Assembly: GCA_029058745.1 (NCBI GenBank)
Contig: JAIDXM010000103.1
Span: forward strand, 27,091-91,090
Origin: Muribaculaceae bacterium
Lineage (GTDB): Bacteria; Bacteroidota; Bacteroidia; Bacteroidales; Muribaculaceae
Length of the DNA stretch: 64,000 bases
Direction: 5' to 3'
The notes below the pieces were generated by a model. It had not been told where the DNA came from. It saw only the letters and a list, made by a program, of their open reading frames with translations, and ran no database searches. The position numbers were made by a program, and so were the translations under genes. Positions 36,175 to 46,376 of this stretch are shown piece after piece. Every line of letters begins with the position of its first letter. Positions within the stretch are counted from its first letter, which is position 1.

Positions 36175-37002
36175 TCAACGGTAATCCGTTTCTATAAAAT
36201 CTCCTCCTTTCGACACCTTTGACAAGGTTTCAGGTGATACCTTGACCTTTATTCCCTTAGAGTTAAGATGCCCCATAGGATTGTCGAGAATAGCCCTCTT
36301 CTCCCTTAATATTTCCTTCCGGTCACGTTTCTCATAAGTGTCGGCTCTATATACACCGGTTATTACCTTATCGGATTTTTCAATTCCGTCAGCAACGTAA
36401 CCATGGCCACCTTCGCCTGTTCCGACCTCAAGAACCAACCCCGGAAGACCGTGGAATTTCCAAGGTCCATCCTGAATCGGGATGTCTGGAGTGAACCATG
36501 CAGTCCAATGACGGCCATGATAATCAGTATCCGCCTGGATGCACTCGTAGCCGAGTATGGTTTTGGTGCTGTCTCCGATTTCCCAAACCATTTCCGAGTA
36601 AGGTTCCGTGTAATATACAGGCTCGTCAGTGCCAATCATATCATAGACAGTGATGGTGGAATCAGCCGCTGACTTCACTACGTATAACGTCTCCTTCTTC
36701 CGGGGCAGTTTGTTCACGTCTATCGAGCCTTGCGCAAGCATTGCCTGCAAAGCCGCCTCCTGCGTTTTTTTGAAGTTTGCGAGCCCTTCGGGAGTCGATG
36801 TCAACGAATCAATCTCTTCGGAACGTGGATTAAAGAATTTTGACTGTCCCGCATTTGCAAGAAGATGATATTTGTTGCCTCTCTCTACTCCGTTTTCATA
36901 GAAGGAGATTTCAGAATAACTGACCTCAATGTCAGCCTTGTTCTGTGTCATTGCAGGTATCGCCGCAAAACACACGATGATTGATGTGAGTATCCGTTTC
37001 AT
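36175..37002 (-). CDS. GLPGLI-family protein (operon copy E)
   Basis: A 275-residue secreted protein, read from the ATG at 37002; the frame upstream overlaps the preceding gene. Signal peptide to about residue 20 (CFAAIPAMTQ). The family core is DSTKTILGYEC (residues 144-154), then DYHGRHWTAWFTPDIPIQDGPW and the name motif as GLPGLV (185-190). The tail is FIETDYR. GLPGLI proteins (TIGR01200) are Bacteroidetes-specific periplasmic or outer-membrane proteins of unknown function, often beside TonB-dependent receptors. It is the last gene of the operon, 7 bp after copy D. Its first 30 codons are almost identical to those of copy D while the rest is divergent. Confidence 0.88.
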   Translation of the reverse strand: MKRILTSIIVCFAAIPAMTQNKADIEVSYSEISFYENGVERGNKYHLLANAGQSKFFNPRSEEIDSLTSTPEGLANFKKTQEAALQAMLAQGSIDVNKLPRKKETLYVVKSAADSTITVYDMIGTDEPVYYTEPYSEMVWEIGDSTKTILGYECIQADTDYHGRHWTAWFTPDIPIQDGPWKFHGLPGLVLEVGTGEGGHGYVADGIEKSDKVITGVYRADTYEKRDRKEILREKRAILDNPMGHLNSKGIKVKVSPETLSKVSKGGDFIETDYR

Positions 37003-37009
37003 AATGTTA

Positions 37010-37831
37010 TCAATAATCTGTCTCGATATAATCAACGACTTCTTTTGGAAGATATTTTGTATAAGTTATCCCTTTATAGACAACAATATTGCCTCCCGTT
37101 CTACTGTTTCGTGAGGGATTGTCGAGACATTCTCTGCGCAACTGCCAAAATTCCTCACGCTTGATTGGTTCCCATTTCTCCTTACCGTATATCCGGTATT
37201 CCGGATTCCGCGCCTGCTGTATGCCGTCAGCGACAAAGCGGTATTGTCCTCCATCGCACTCAGCCTGCAAAATAATTCCCGGAAGTCCGCAGAGCTTCCA
37301 CGGACCATCACTTACCGGTATCTCGGGAGCAAACCATACAGTCCATTCACGTCCGTGATAATCGGCAATTGCCATGAAACACTCATAGCCTAATAAGTTC
37401 ATTGTGGAGTCCGTCACATTCCATTCGATATGCGGCACCTGTTCCTCCCATCGGAATTTTGTGGCACTCGCAATGTCGTAAGTCAGCATATTGTCATCAC
37501 TTTTGGATTTGGTGATGTAGAATGACCCGTCAACCCTCGGAATCTGGTCTGACTGCTTCTTTTCGTAGCATATCCTTTTGAAAGTATTGAACTTTTCAAA
37601 CCCTTCGGGAGTGGATTCAATAGAGTCGATAAATTCTGTTTTCGGAGAATAGAACTTTGACCGGCTCCCGTCCGTAAGAAGAATGTATTGATTGGTCACA
37701 TCCGGCTCTGCGCTTCTCATCGTCTGCACAGGATGGGAATATCTATAGCTCACTTCGATGTCAGCCTTGTTCTGTGCCATTGCAGGTATCGCCGCAAAGC
37801 ACACGATGATTGATGTGAGTATCTGTTTCAT
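37010..37831 (-). CDS. GLPGLI-family protein (operon copy D)
   Basis: A 273-residue secreted protein from the ATG at 37831. Signal peptide to residue 20 (CFAAIPAMAQ). Core: KFYSPKTEFIDSIESTPEG, DSTMNLLGYECF, DYHGREWTVWFAPEIPVSDG, and the motif in the variant form GLPGII (182-187). The C-terminus is YIETDY, lacking the last basic residue of its neighbours. It is 7 bp downstream of copy C and 7 bp upstream of copy E. Function unknown. The conserved single Cys in LGYEC is present. Divergence among copies in the N-terminal third of the mature protein suggests that this part binds different partners or ligands (inference). Confidence 0.88.
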   Translation of the reverse strand: MKQILTSIIVCFAAIPAMAQNKADIEVSYRYSHPVQTMRSAEPDVTNQYILLTDGSRSKFYSPKTEFIDSIESTPEGFEKFNTFKRICYEKKQSDQIPRVDGSFYITKSKSDDNMLTYDIASATKFRWEEQVPHIEWNVTDSTMNLLGYECFMAIADYHGREWTVWFAPEIPVSDGPWKLCGLPGIILQAECDGGQYRFVADGIQQARNPEYRIYGKEKWEPIKREEFWQLRRECLDNPSRNSRTGGNIVVYKGITYTKYLPKEVVDYIETDY

Positions 37832-37838
37832 AATGATT

Positions 37839-38678
37839 TTAATAATCGGTTTCCCAGGATTTCCGCAGGCGATCATATTTCGGGAGATTTGCGGGAGTGC
37901 CGTCTCCATTTATTTTTATCCCTTGGGCGGCCATTATGCTCTCTAAGTTGTTTATATAATGCTCATGATCTGCAAGAATCTTTTTCCGTTCTCCCTTTGA
38001 GTAATTATTTACCGAATAGGCTTCGGGAACCTCCTGTTTAGTGGAACCGACCTCTTTGGCTTCTATTATAAATAGATCATCGGAATTTGCACCGAGAATC
38101 AAACCCGGCAGTCCGTGAAGTTTCCAAGGTCCGTCATGAACTGGAATTTCTGGAGAAAACCAGGCCTTCCAAGTCCTGCCATGATAGTCAGTCTGTGCCA
38201 TGATACATTCAAAACCGAGAATATTCTTAGTCGAATCTTCAATTATGGTCCACTTTATTTCAGACAAAGGTTCTTCATAACGCCATAATTCACCTGCTTT
38301 GAAATCATAGACCGACAGCTTTCCTTGCTCTGACTCCTTGGCGACATATAAAAAAATCTTCTTTTCAGGAGCTAAACCAAGTTTACGGCCGTCGTAGGTA
38401 ACTGTTCCGTCTGGCTGGACAACACGCCATGCTTTCAATTGAATTTCGCGAAGCTTGGCTTTTCCCTCGGGCGTAGAGTTGCAGGAATCGACATAAAGGC
38501 TCATTTTGTTGAAATAAAGTGATTTTTCCGGATTGGCTACAAATGTCATTTTTTGAGTATACGGTTCCCCGGAATCAGAATCATGAGTTGTAACATCGTA
38601 TTCTACTGCCACGTTGTTCTGTGCCATTGCAGGTATCGCTACAAAGCACATGATGATTGATGTGATTAGTCTGTTCAT
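37839..38678 (-). CDS. GLPGLI-family protein (operon copy C)
   Basis: A 279-residue secreted protein. The ATG at 38678 overlaps the receptor stop as ATGA, so its translation is probably coupled to that of the receptor. Signal peptide MNRLITSIIMCFVAIPAMAQ. Core: DSTKNILGFECIM, DYHGRTWKAWFSPEIPVHDG, GLPGLI at 189-194. The tail SWETDY keeps the ETDY end. This is the copy whose orthologue at 62962 also begins with the same ATGA join to receptor remains, so its linkage to the receptor is old. Function unknown; a partner role for the receptor is likely (inference). Confidence 0.88.
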   Translation of the reverse strand: MNRLITSIIMCFVAIPAMAQNNVAVEYDVTTHDSDSGEPYTQKMTFVANPEKSLYFNKMSLYVDSCNSTPEGKAKLREIQLKAWRVVQPDGTVTYDGRKLGLAPEKKIFLYVAKESEQGKLSVYDFKAGELWRYEEPLSEIKWTIIEDSTKNILGFECIMAQTDYHGRTWKAWFSPEIPVHDGPWKLHGLPGLILGANSDDLFIIEAKEVGSTKQEVPEAYSVNNYSKGERKKILADHEHYINNLESIMAAQGIKINGDGTPANLPKYDRLRKSWETDY

Positions 38679-41293
38679 TTTCTGAGGGATATTGAGATTA
38701 ACAGCTCGCGGCCACGGAGCCAACGCTGGCTCTCGAAGGAGGTGAGCTGATTGTATGTTGTGTAATTGTAGGTGCGCTGATTGAAAATATTGCTCAACGA
38801 GGCAGACAGCTCCAGTCGCTTGTTGAGTTTGAAGATTAGCTTTGTGTCGAGCAGGAACACGTTTTTGAACTGATTATCGGTAAGTTCGTTGCGGTAATGT
38901 TCTCCGCTGATGTGCCATTCCCATTTCTTGTGTGGCATGATATTGAGAAGAAGCTCGTTCTCCATATTGCCGAGCCACGAGGCGTTAATATCGTTCATGG
39001 ACATACGGCTCGATGCCCACTCGAAACGATAGTCGAAACTGAACCAACGGAGGGGCGCACCGTTGATTTTTGCGCCTACAGACCACGAAGTGCCTACCGA
39101 GTTGACATTGGTATTCTCTGAAATCAGGTGCGACTCATTGCGGCTGAACGAACCGTTTATATTGGCGCTGCCTCGCATGAAGTCAAGAGTCTTGCCGATA
39201 TTGCCGTTTGCCATCAGCATCTGCCCGTTGCTTTTGGCATCAGTGTAGGAATAAACCACATAGTCGCCATAAAGCTGTTGAGCTAAGGTGTAAGGTCGGT
39301 GGCTCCATGACTGCAACACCATCGCGTTTGCGAATATTCCACGACGGGTGTGTTTGTAGGATAGTCTGCCTGATACCCGTTGGGAGGATGAATTATAGAA
39401 GTCATCCACACCGCGACGGAACGAGCGGTAGTCGGTCATCACATATCCGGGCTGAATCATGTTGAGATCCATCGGCGAACGTCCGGTGCCACCGCTCACG
39501 CTCATCGAGAAACGGTTGTTGGGTTTCCAGTTCATGCTCAGAGAGGGAGAGAAATAGATCTCGCTGCGGTTGGCAAGTGCCTTGTCGAAGGTATAATGGG
39601 CGAAACTGACGGGAGCATTGAGCGAGATGTTAACACGTTTTACCCAATACTCAAATTTTGGGGTGGCATAAACGGTGAGATAGTTTGTGTTCAGCACATT
39701 CGTTGTTTCTCCGGGTATTTCCTCAGGCATATCGGGTAATTCTGTATTAAGGGAGCGAAAATAACCTTTTACACCTCCTTCAAGACTGATTGTTATACCT
39801 TTGACGGAGAAAGCGTATGCGGCACTCTCGTGGGTGTGAAACGCATGGTCTTTGACATACTGACGCATAAATGCCTCATTCATCGACACGGAAAGCGTCT
39901 GCGGCAGTGACTCCCATTCATTCTTGCTAATGAAGGTTACGAGATGTTTACCGTTGAATCGCTTTATAAGTTTGAAATCATTGCCGACATAGTAGTCAGG
40001 AAGCGATGCCGTCTGATCGTTTGGCAGTGAACCTGTGACGCCGAGACGCACGTCATCCCAGTCGATATTGGTTTTCAGGGTGTTGTTGATGAACGCAGTC
40101 TTTTGGTTCAGCTCATAGATGAATTTCCCTGACAGCGAGTGTGAGCGATCAACGCCGTTGCGATTTTCGACAATAACCCGGTTTCCACCGTCCCCGTAGG
40201 GACGCGACATGTCGCGTCCGCCAAGTCCATCCAGAAAATATGTCGTCACATTTGCCGCCTCTGCTGTTACACGGTTGAATGAATAGTCAATCTGTGTCTT
40301 GAACTCGCCGCGACCGAGTTTCCAAAGCGCGTTGGTCGAAACAAGTGCGGAGCGGTTGAACAGCGTGCGTTTCCGGCTCAGGTTTGGCACACCGGGGAGC
40401 GACACGCCGACATATCGGCTCAGGTCGGTACCCCGTCGGGAGGCAAAGAAATCTGTTGCCTGAGCCGAGAGGTCTTCTCCGATGTTGTTAGTCTTGAAAG
40501 TCGTTATATTCTGGAAATTGGGCATTACTGCCATTGCAAAAAGCTCGCCATCCCATATCGCGCCGTCGGGTTGCCATGAATAGCCGCCTCCGGCGTCGCC
40601 GTGGAAACTCCACGTTGCCTTTGCCTTGTTTTTCAGTTTGAGGTTGATAGCCGCCTTGTCGGAGAATGATATGCCCGACAGCACCTGCATCGGCTGATGG
40701 TTCTCCATCACCTCGACCGCCCCCACATCCTCATGGCTTATGCCGTTGGTGGCAATGCCGTATTTACCGCCAAGCAGGTCGGAGCCTTCGATATAGAACT
40801 TGTTGATGTCCTCTCCCTGATACTGTATCTTGCCGGAGCTTTCCACGTTGATTCCCGGCATACGCTTCAGTACATCGCCAATCGAGCGGTCTTGCTGTTG
40901 TGCAAAACTACCGACATTATAAGTTATGGTATCTCCTTGCTCACGGATACGGTCAGACTTGACTGTCACCTCTTTAAGCAATGTAGAACCAGGTTCGAGC
41001 TGAACGGTAAGCGGAAAAGAAACGCTGTCAAGAGGAATCGACTTCTTGGCGAAGCTCATCATCGACACTTCCAACCGGCAGCCGGCAATCGATGGCAGCG
41101 ACATGGCGAAACCGCCGTCGGCTTTGGATGTGGCATATTTCTTTATCTTGCCGTCCGCACCCTTGACTATAACAGAAGCCCCGGTCAGCGGCTCATTGCT
41201 ATCCTTGTCAAGGACAGTACCCGACACATTGACCTGTGCCACGGCACATACCGCAACAAACAGGGAAAGCATATATGTGATAAGACGGTTCAT
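38675..41293 (-). CDS. TonB-dependent receptor of the GLPGLI operon
   Basis: An 872-residue outer-membrane barrel protein. Signal peptide to residue 20 (SLFVAVCAVAQ), CarboxypepD_reg-like domain at about 21-105 (VNVSGTVLDKDSNEPLTGAS), then a plug-like domain (LKEVTVKSDRIREQGDTITY, IGDVLKRMPGINVESSGKI) and a barrel ending LLISISLRK. It is of the 'outer membrane beta-barrel' type (PF14905-like), not SusC: it is shorter and lacks the SusC plug sequence. No SusD partner is present; five GLPGLI genes take that place. Both ends overlap neighbours by ATGA (41290-41293 and 38675-38678). The imported or exported substrate is unknown. Confidence 0.9.
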   Translation of the reverse strand: MNRLITYMLSLFVAVCAVAQVNVSGTVLDKDSNEPLTGASVIVKGADGKIKKYATSKADGGFAMSLPSIAGCRLEVSMMSFAKKSIPLDSVSFPLTVQLEPGSTLLKEVTVKSDRIREQGDTITYNVGSFAQQQDRSIGDVLKRMPGINVESSGKIQYQGEDINKFYIEGSDLLGGKYGIATNGISHEDVGAVEVMENHQPMQVLSGISFSDKAAINLKLKNKAKATWSFHGDAGGGYSWQPDGAIWDGELFAMAVMPNFQNITTFKTNNIGEDLSAQATDFFASRRGTDLSRYVGVSLPGVPNLSRKRTLFNRSALVSTNALWKLGRGEFKTQIDYSFNRVTAEAANVTTYFLDGLGGRDMSRPYGDGGNRVIVENRNGVDRSHSLSGKFIYELNQKTAFINNTLKTNIDWDDVRLGVTGSLPNDQTASLPDYYVGNDFKLIKRFNGKHLVTFISKNEWESLPQTLSVSMNEAFMRQYVKDHAFHTHESAAYAFSVKGITISLEGGVKGYFRSLNTELPDMPEEIPGETTNVLNTNYLTVYATPKFEYWVKRVNISLNAPVSFAHYTFDKALANRSEIYFSPSLSMNWKPNNRFSMSVSGGTGRSPMDLNMIQPGYVMTDYRSFRRGVDDFYNSSSQRVSGRLSYKHTRRGIFANAMVLQSWSHRPYTLAQQLYGDYVVYSYTDAKSNGQMLMANGNIGKTLDFMRGSANINGSFSRNESHLISENTNVNSVGTSWSVGAKINGAPLRWFSFDYRFEWASSRMSMNDINASWLGNMENELLLNIMPHKKWEWHISGEHYRNELTDNQFKNVFLLDTKLIFKLNKRLELSASLSNIFNQRTYNYTTYNQLTSFESQRWLRGRELLISISLRK

Positions 41294-42159
41294 TCGTGAT
41301 AATCGGTTTCAATATAGTCGATATTCTCCTTGTATTCTGTCTGTTGTATATTTACTTTCCCTCCGGTCATAGCACTAATTTGGGCGGCACGGTTGCGGTT
41401 CCCATAATCCTTCATGCGTAGGACAGCTATGCGTGTGGACTTGAAAATCTTATCAGGGTTTTCATAAGGATCTCCGAGTGGTTCGTCGCAGTGCTGAATC
41501 CCTTTAATAGTGAATCCATATTCGCCATCGGCAGTAATAGCCTCCATTATAAGTCCGGGGAGACCGCACAGCTGCCACGGTCCATCCTGTACGGGGATTT
41601 CCGGAGCAAACCACGCATACCATTTCCGCCCGTGATATTCTGCAGCGGCAAGCTGACACTCATAATCCAGCACCATCTTGGTAGAGTCCATAAGCTCCCA
41701 TTGCAAATCTTCCATCTCCACCGGATAACGATAGCGGTCGCCCATCTGCGAGTCCCAGACTGTAATAGTCCGTAACTCAAAATTCTTCATGTTCTTGTAG
41801 CGGCTGCCACGGTTAATACCCATCTTTTCACGGTGCTCAAACCACGTTCCCCCTCGACCGGCGTTCATGTCGGCAATGGCTTTCTGTAACGCAGCATCGT
41901 CAGCCTGTTTAAGCATCATCTTTCCTTGCGGGTCATTTTCAAGAGAGTCTATGCGGTTGGTCTGCGGGTCAAAATAGAAAGACTGGCCTTGCCCTATTCT
42001 CAACACAAAATCCCTATTGTTGGTGATGGTGTCACCTGTATTTGTGTTGATGGTTTTCGACATGGATTCATACTCCGCCTTGAGGAAAGCGCGCGGAGAC
42101 TCAGCAAATGCCACGAACGCAGCACCCGTACAAAATAGGTATGTGAGGGTTCTTTTCAT
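41290..42159 (-). CDS. GLPGLI-family protein (operon copy B)
   Basis: A 289-residue secreted protein from the ATG at 42159 (a TTG two codons upstream was rejected). Signal peptide to about residue 19 (TGAAFVAFA). Core: FYFDPQTNRIDSLENDPQG, DSTKMVLDYEC (here the usual Gly is Asp), EYHGRKWYAWFAPEIPVQDG and GLPGLI at 199-204. The tail is YIETDYHE, two residues longer than the shortest copies. The stop overlaps the receptor ATG. The N-terminal 33 codons also survive in the pseudogene at 62656, fused there to receptor sequence. Confidence 0.88.
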   Translation of the reverse strand: MKRTLTYLFCTGAAFVAFAESPRAFLKAEYESMSKTINTNTGDTITNNRDFVLRIGQGQSFYFDPQTNRIDSLENDPQGKMMLKQADDAALQKAIADMNAGRGGTWFEHREKMGINRGSRYKNMKNFELRTITVWDSQMGDRYRYPVEMEDLQWELMDSTKMVLDYECQLAAAEYHGRKWYAWFAPEIPVQDGPWQLCGLPGLIMEAITADGEYGFTIKGIQHCDEPLGDPYENPDKIFKSTRIAVLRMKDYGNRNRAAQISAMTGGKVNIQQTEYKENIDYIETDYHE

Positions 42160-42161
42160 AA

Positions 42162-43037
42162 TCAATGATAATCTGTTTCGAGAAAGTCGATGTTTTGTGT
42201 GTTGGCCTTAGGTTGTTTGGGAGCATCCATTTCCACCTTGCTGCCATCGGGCGTGTCCATTATCATGGCTCTTGAATAAGCTGCTGATCCTTTACGATAT
42301 GCAGCATAAGCCTTGAGCATATCAATCCTGTTCATCTTATCATACTTTCCGGGCTGATATATGGGATACATTACCTGATTGCTGTTTTCTATTCCGGTAG
42401 CAGTGAAACAATGCTGTCCGGAAGAATCTGCTGCTTCGAGTATCAATCCCGGCAAACCGCAAAGTTTCCACGGCCCATCCGACAGCGGGATTTCAGGAGC
42501 GAACCAAGCAGTCCAATGGCGGCCATGATAGTCCGTTTCTGCCATGATACACTCATAGCCAAGAATGTTTTTCGTAGAATCGGAAACCGCCCATTCGATT
42601 TCTGCAAAAGACTCGTTATAATAGCCCTGTTCGCCGAGGCCGTATGTGTCGTAAACAGTTGTGACGCCATCTGTAAGCGATTTGAAAACATAAACTTCCC
42701 CCTTTTTGTGTGGAACGGCTGAGCTGTCTCCGGTTTTACGATATTGATCAAGTCCTATGGTTATAAGCTGATCATGCAATTTGCGTCCTTGCGGAGTGGA
42801 ATCGAGCGAATCGATGTATTCATTATTGTGGTTATAATACTTCGAGTTCTCTGAATTGGCAAGCAACATATAAACATAATCACTTGTAATGACCTCTCCA
42901 TCATTTCGTAGAGCAAGATGATGATAATTGTAGCTGACCTTGATTTCAGCACGGGGATATTGCGGTTTCTTCTTCGCACTCGCACCGAGAACGACGCAAA
43001 GAAGAGCTATTATTGTAATAATTCTGTTTCCACTCAT
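42162..43037 (-). CDS. GLPGLI-family protein (operon copy A, first gene)
   Basis: A 291-residue secreted protein. Signal peptide MSGNRIITIIALLCVVLGASA, then a basic KKKPQYPRAEIKVSY start shared with the copy at 61740. Core: NEYIDSLDSTPQG, DSTKNILGYECIM, DYHGRHWTAWFAPEIPLSDG, GLPGLI at 194-199. Tail FLETDYH. It is the first gene of the six-gene operon and the stop is 2 bp before the ATG of copy B. A -7 box (TATATTTG) lies 23 bp upstream of its start codon. Function unknown. Confidence 0.88.
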   Translation of the reverse strand: MSGNRIITIIALLCVVLGASAKKKPQYPRAEIKVSYNYHHLALRNDGEVITSDYVYMLLANSENSKYYNHNNEYIDSLDSTPQGRKLHDQLITIGLDQYRKTGDSSAVPHKKGEVYVFKSLTDGVTTVYDTYGLGEQGYYNESFAEIEWAVSDSTKNILGYECIMAETDYHGRHWTAWFAPEIPLSDGPWKLCGLPGLILEAADSSGQHCFTATGIENSNQVMYPIYQPGKYDKMNRIDMLKAYAAYRKGSAAYSRAMIMDTPDGSKVEMDAPKQPKANTQNIDFLETDYH

Positions 43038-43059
43038 TGTTTTATTTGATTAAAATATG

Positions 43060-43067
43060 CAAATATA
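43060..43067 (-). promoter_or_regulatory. -7 promoter box of the GLPGLI/receptor operon
   Basis: The minus strand reads TATATTTG, an exact TAnnTTTG. The nearest TTTG upstream (43097 to 43094) gives a 26-bp spacer, too long for a standard promoter, so an activator or another -33 contact may be needed. The leader is about 15 nt. Confidence 0.5.
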
Positions 43068-43431
43068 CATCATTATTCATAATCTACCATCAACAAATGT
43101 CAAAAATTTTTAAAATGTTTGTTTTTTATCAACATCATCTTGAGCCTGGCTATGAATTTCTCAAATTCTGATTCCATATCCCGGAGAAACCGCGACATGC
43201 AGAAAGTGCAGTTACCGCCTCTTTCGCCTGAGCGAAAAAACGGCTATCCTGAATTCCTGACGAGGAAACAGCCCCACAACTCTACAGACGAACTGCCATA
43301 AGTCGCAAGCCGGAAGAAGCCATCATTTACTATGGGGGCACAGCAACCTAAAAACGCCTTTGTCCGGCTCTTTGCGGTTTTGATTTTATTTTGTAATTTT
43401 GCATCAGAATAACAAAAGTATATACTGTATC
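43068..43431 (+). promoter_or_regulatory. Intergenic region with the valS promoter
   Basis: TTTG (43371-43374), a 19-bp spacer and TAATTTTG (43394-43401) form a textbook Bacteroidetes promoter, with a leader of about 25 nt to the valS ATG at 43432. No other gene is convincing; a 60-codon frame at 43119-43301 has no support. Confidence 0.75.
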
Positions 43432-46059
43432 ATGAGCGAATTAGCTACTAAATACAACCCCTCTGAGGTTGAAGACAAATGGTATGCCTATTGGATGGAA
43501 CATGGATTGTTTCATTCGGAGCCGGACAACCGAGAACCGTTCTGCATCGTAATCCCTCCGCCCAACGTGACAGGAGTGCTCCACATGGGACACATGCTCA
43601 ACAATACAATCCAGGATATCCTCGTGCGTCGCGCACGCATGCAGGGTAAGAATGCGCTTTGGGTGCCTGGCACCGACCACGCGGCGATTTCCACCGAGGC
43701 GAAGGTTGTGGCGAAACTCGCTCAAGATGGTATAAAGAAAACCGATCTCTCCCGTGAGGAATTTCTCACACACGCCTGGGACTGGACCCACAAATATGGC
43801 GGCATAATCCTCCAGCAACTCCGTAAACTCGGAGCCTCCTGCGACTGGGACCGCACAGCATTCACGATGGACGAAGTTCGTTCGAAAAGCGTTATGAGGG
43901 TGTTCTGCGACCTCTACAACAGAGGTCTCATCTACCGTGGTGTGCGCATGGTAAACTGGGATCCCAAAGCCCTCACCGCCCTCTCCGACGAGGAGGTGAT
44001 TTATAAAGAGGAACAGAGCAAGCTCTTCTATCTCCGTTATATGGTGGAAGGTGAAGAGGGGAAATATATCATCGTGGCCACGACACGCCCGGAGACAATA
44101 CTCGGAGACACCGCAGTATGCGTCAATCCCAACGATGAACGCTACTCCTGGCTCAAGGGGAAACGGGTAATTGTCCCGATGGTGGGCAGGTCAGTGCCTA
44201 TCATCATGGACGACTATGTGGAGATGGACTTCGGCACAGGATGCCTGAAGGTGACACCCGCCCACGATGTGAACGACTATATGCTTGGCGACAAATACGG
44301 ACTTGAAACCATTGACATCTTCAACGACAACGGCACCATCTCCGAAGCCGGCGGCATGTATGTGGGCATGGACCGTTTCGATGTGCGCAAGCAGATTATG
44401 GCCGATCTCGAAAAGGCAGGACTTGTTGAGAAAGTTGAAGACTATGTCAACAAGGTGGGCCATTCCGAGCGTACTGACGCAGTCATCGAGCCAAAGCTAT
44501 CCATGCAGTGGTTTGTGAAGATGCAAGACCTCGCGGTTCCCGCCCTTGAAGCCGTGGAGACCGACTATATCAAGTTCGTGCCCGCAAAATACAAGAACAC
44601 CTACCGCTACTGGATGACCAACATCAAGGACTGGTGTATATCCCGCCAGTTGTGGTGGGGTCATCAGATACCTGCCTGGTATCTCCCCAACGGGGGCTAC
44701 GTGGTGGCTGAGACAGAAGAGGAAGCCCTCGTAAAGGCTATCGAGAAGTCTGGCAACCCCGGACTAACGCTCGCCGACCTCAAGCGTGACCCGGACTGTC
44801 TCGACACCTGGTTCTCCTCTTGGCTGTGGCCTATCTCGCTTTTCAACGGTATCCTCGACCCCGACAATGAGGAATTCAAATACTACTACCCCACCACCGA
44901 CCTTGTGACTGGTCCGGACATCATCTTCTTCTGGGTGGCGCGTATGATTATCGCCGGGTATGCCTTCTGCGGCGACAAGCCTTTCAGCAACGTTTATTTC
45001 ACAGGTATCGTACGCGATAAAATCGGACGCAAGATGTCGAAATCGCTCGGCAACTCCCCCGACCCGCTCGAACTCATCGACAAATTCGGTGCCGACGGTG
45101 TCCGCATGGGTATCATGCTCGCGGCACCCGCAGGCCACGACATCATGTATGATGACTCCCTCTGTGAACAGGGACGCAATTTCTGCAACAAGATATGGAA
45201 TGCCTTCCGTCTTGTGAAAGGATGGCAGGTGGATGCCGGGATTCCTCAGCCTGAAGCAGCAAAGAGAGGTATCGAATGGTTTGAGGCAGAGATGAACCGC
45301 ACCCTGATCGAAGTGGAAGACCTAATGGGTAAATTCCGCATATCGGAAGCCCTCATGGCAATCTATAAACTCTTCTGGGACGAGTTCTCGTCATGGTATC
45401 TGGAAGTGGTGAAGCCCGCATACGGGTCTCCGATGGATAGCGCCACATATGAGGCGACACTCCGTTTCTTCGACACTCTTTTGCGCCTTCTCCACCCCTT
45501 CATGCCTTTTATCACAGAGGAGCTCTGGCAACACTTATACGAGCGTAAGGAAGGAGAAAGCATCATGACCGCCCAACTTCCCACAGCCGACTCTTTCGAT
45601 GAGCAAATCATCTCAAGGTTCGACCATCTTAAGGAAGTGATAGCCGGAATCCGCACTGTGCGCAAGCAGAAACAGATTCCACAACGTGAAGCTCTTGAGC
45701 TTCTCATCAAAGGGCCGCATGACGGTATGCTCGACAGCATTCTTGTGAAGATGGGCAACCTTTCCGACATCCGCGAGGTTAGCGAGAAGCCGGCTGCCGC
45801 CGCTTCATTTATCGCCGCCTCCACTGAATACAGCATTCCTGTGGCGGCAAACATCAACGTGGAGGAGGAAATCAAGAAACTTGAGGCCGACCTTGAGTAT
45901 CATGAGAAATTCCTCGCAGGAGTGCGCAAGAAACTTGCCAACGAGAAATTCGTGGCTAACGCACCGGAGCAGGTTGTGGCCCTGGAAAGAAAGAAGGAGA
46001 GCGATGCCCTTGAGAAGATTGCCGCCGTGAAGGCTGCAATAGAGGCATTCAAGGCCTGA
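43432..46059 (+). CDS. valS: Valyl-tRNA synthetase
   Basis: An 875-residue class I synthetase that charges tRNA-Val in the cytosol. I chose the ATG at 43432 ([21 protein letters not shown]); the frame upstream overlaps the promoter. The HIGH signature is HMGH at residues 51-54, and KMSKS begins at Lys534. The editing domain lies between ([18 protein letters not shown]). The C-terminus is the long coiled-coil arm typical of ValRS ([20 protein letters not shown]). Length and order are normal. A strong hairpin terminator follows at 46164. Confidence 0.97.
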   Translation: MSELATKYNPSEVEDKWYAYWMEHGLFHSEPDNREPFCIVIPPPNVTGVLHMGHMLNNTIQDILVRRARMQGKNALWVPGTDHAAISTEAKVVAKLAQDGIKKTDLSREEFLTHAWDWTHKYGGIILQQLRKLGASCDWDRTAFTMDEVRSKSVMRVFCDLYNRGLIYRGVRMVNWDPKALTALSDEEVIYKEEQSKLFYLRYMVEGEEGKYIIVATTRPETILGDTAVCVNPNDERYSWLKGKRVIVPMVGRSVPIIMDDYVEMDFGTGCLKVTPAHDVNDYMLGDKYGLETIDIFNDNGTISEAGGMYVGMDRFDVRKQIMADLEKAGLVEKVEDYVNKVGHSERTDAVIEPKLSMQWFVKMQDLAVPALEAVETDYIKFVPAKYKNTYRYWMTNIKDWCISRQLWWGHQIPAWYLPNGGYVVAETEEEALVKAIEKSGNPGLTLADLKRDPDCLDTWFSSWLWPISLFNGILDPDNEEFKYYYPTTDLVTGPDIIFFWVARMIIAGYAFCGDKPFSNVYFTGIVRDKIGRKMSKSLGNSPDPLELIDKFGADGVRMGIMLAAPAGHDIMYDDSLCEQGRNFCNKIWNAFRLVKGWQVDAGIPQPEAAKRGIEWFEAEMNRTLIEVEDLMGKFRISEALMAIYKLFWDEFSSWYLEVVKPAYGSPMDSATYEATLRFFDTLLRLLHPFMPFITEELWQHLYERKEGESIMTAQLPTADSFDEQIISRFDHLKEVIAGIRTVRKQKQIPQREALELLIKGPHDGMLDSILVKMGNLSDIREVSEKPAAAASFIAASTEYSIPVAANINVEEEIKKLEADLEYHEKFLAGVRKKLANEKFVANAPEQVVALERKKESDALEKIAAVKAAIEAFKA

Positions 46060-46163
46060 CGAGGCACTATTACAAGCCCGTAAGCGTTATGAAAGACATA
46101 CTTTTGTCGGCAGAATACAACCGACAGAAGTATCTGAAAAGTATTTTATACTAAAGTTATAAT

Positions 46164-46209
46164 AATGACAAAGCGGCTCAGGCATCACTGTCTGAGCCGC
46201 TTTGTCATT
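46164..46209. terminator. Terminator after valS
   Basis: A perfect 18-bp stem (46164-46181 and 46192-46209) with a 10-nt loop, with A-rich and T-rich outer ends. It lies in the 317-bp gene-free stretch 46060-46376. Confidence 0.8.
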
Positions 46210-46265
46210 CATGAGGACTGCAAGACAGTTTTGCGGAATAACAACTGTGGAATCGAGTTCTGTCA

Positions 46266-46273
46266 TAACTTTG
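46266..46273 (+). promoter_or_regulatory. -7 promoter box before the GH108-like gene
   Basis: An exact TAACTTTG about 100 bp before the ATG at 46377. The nearest TTTG (46230-46233) is too far upstream for a normal spacer. Confidence 0.4.
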
Positions 46274-46376
46274 GAGAGTCAATCATCGACAACGCATGAA
46301 AGAACCGTGCATTCCCCGGACATCGGGTCATAAAATGCACATTTTTCATCAGTCATTCACTATAATTCATCAAGTT

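Noticed and set aside
43119..43301. 60-codon frame before valS
   Set aside because: No upstream promoter of its own, no family resemblance, and composition like non-coding DNA.
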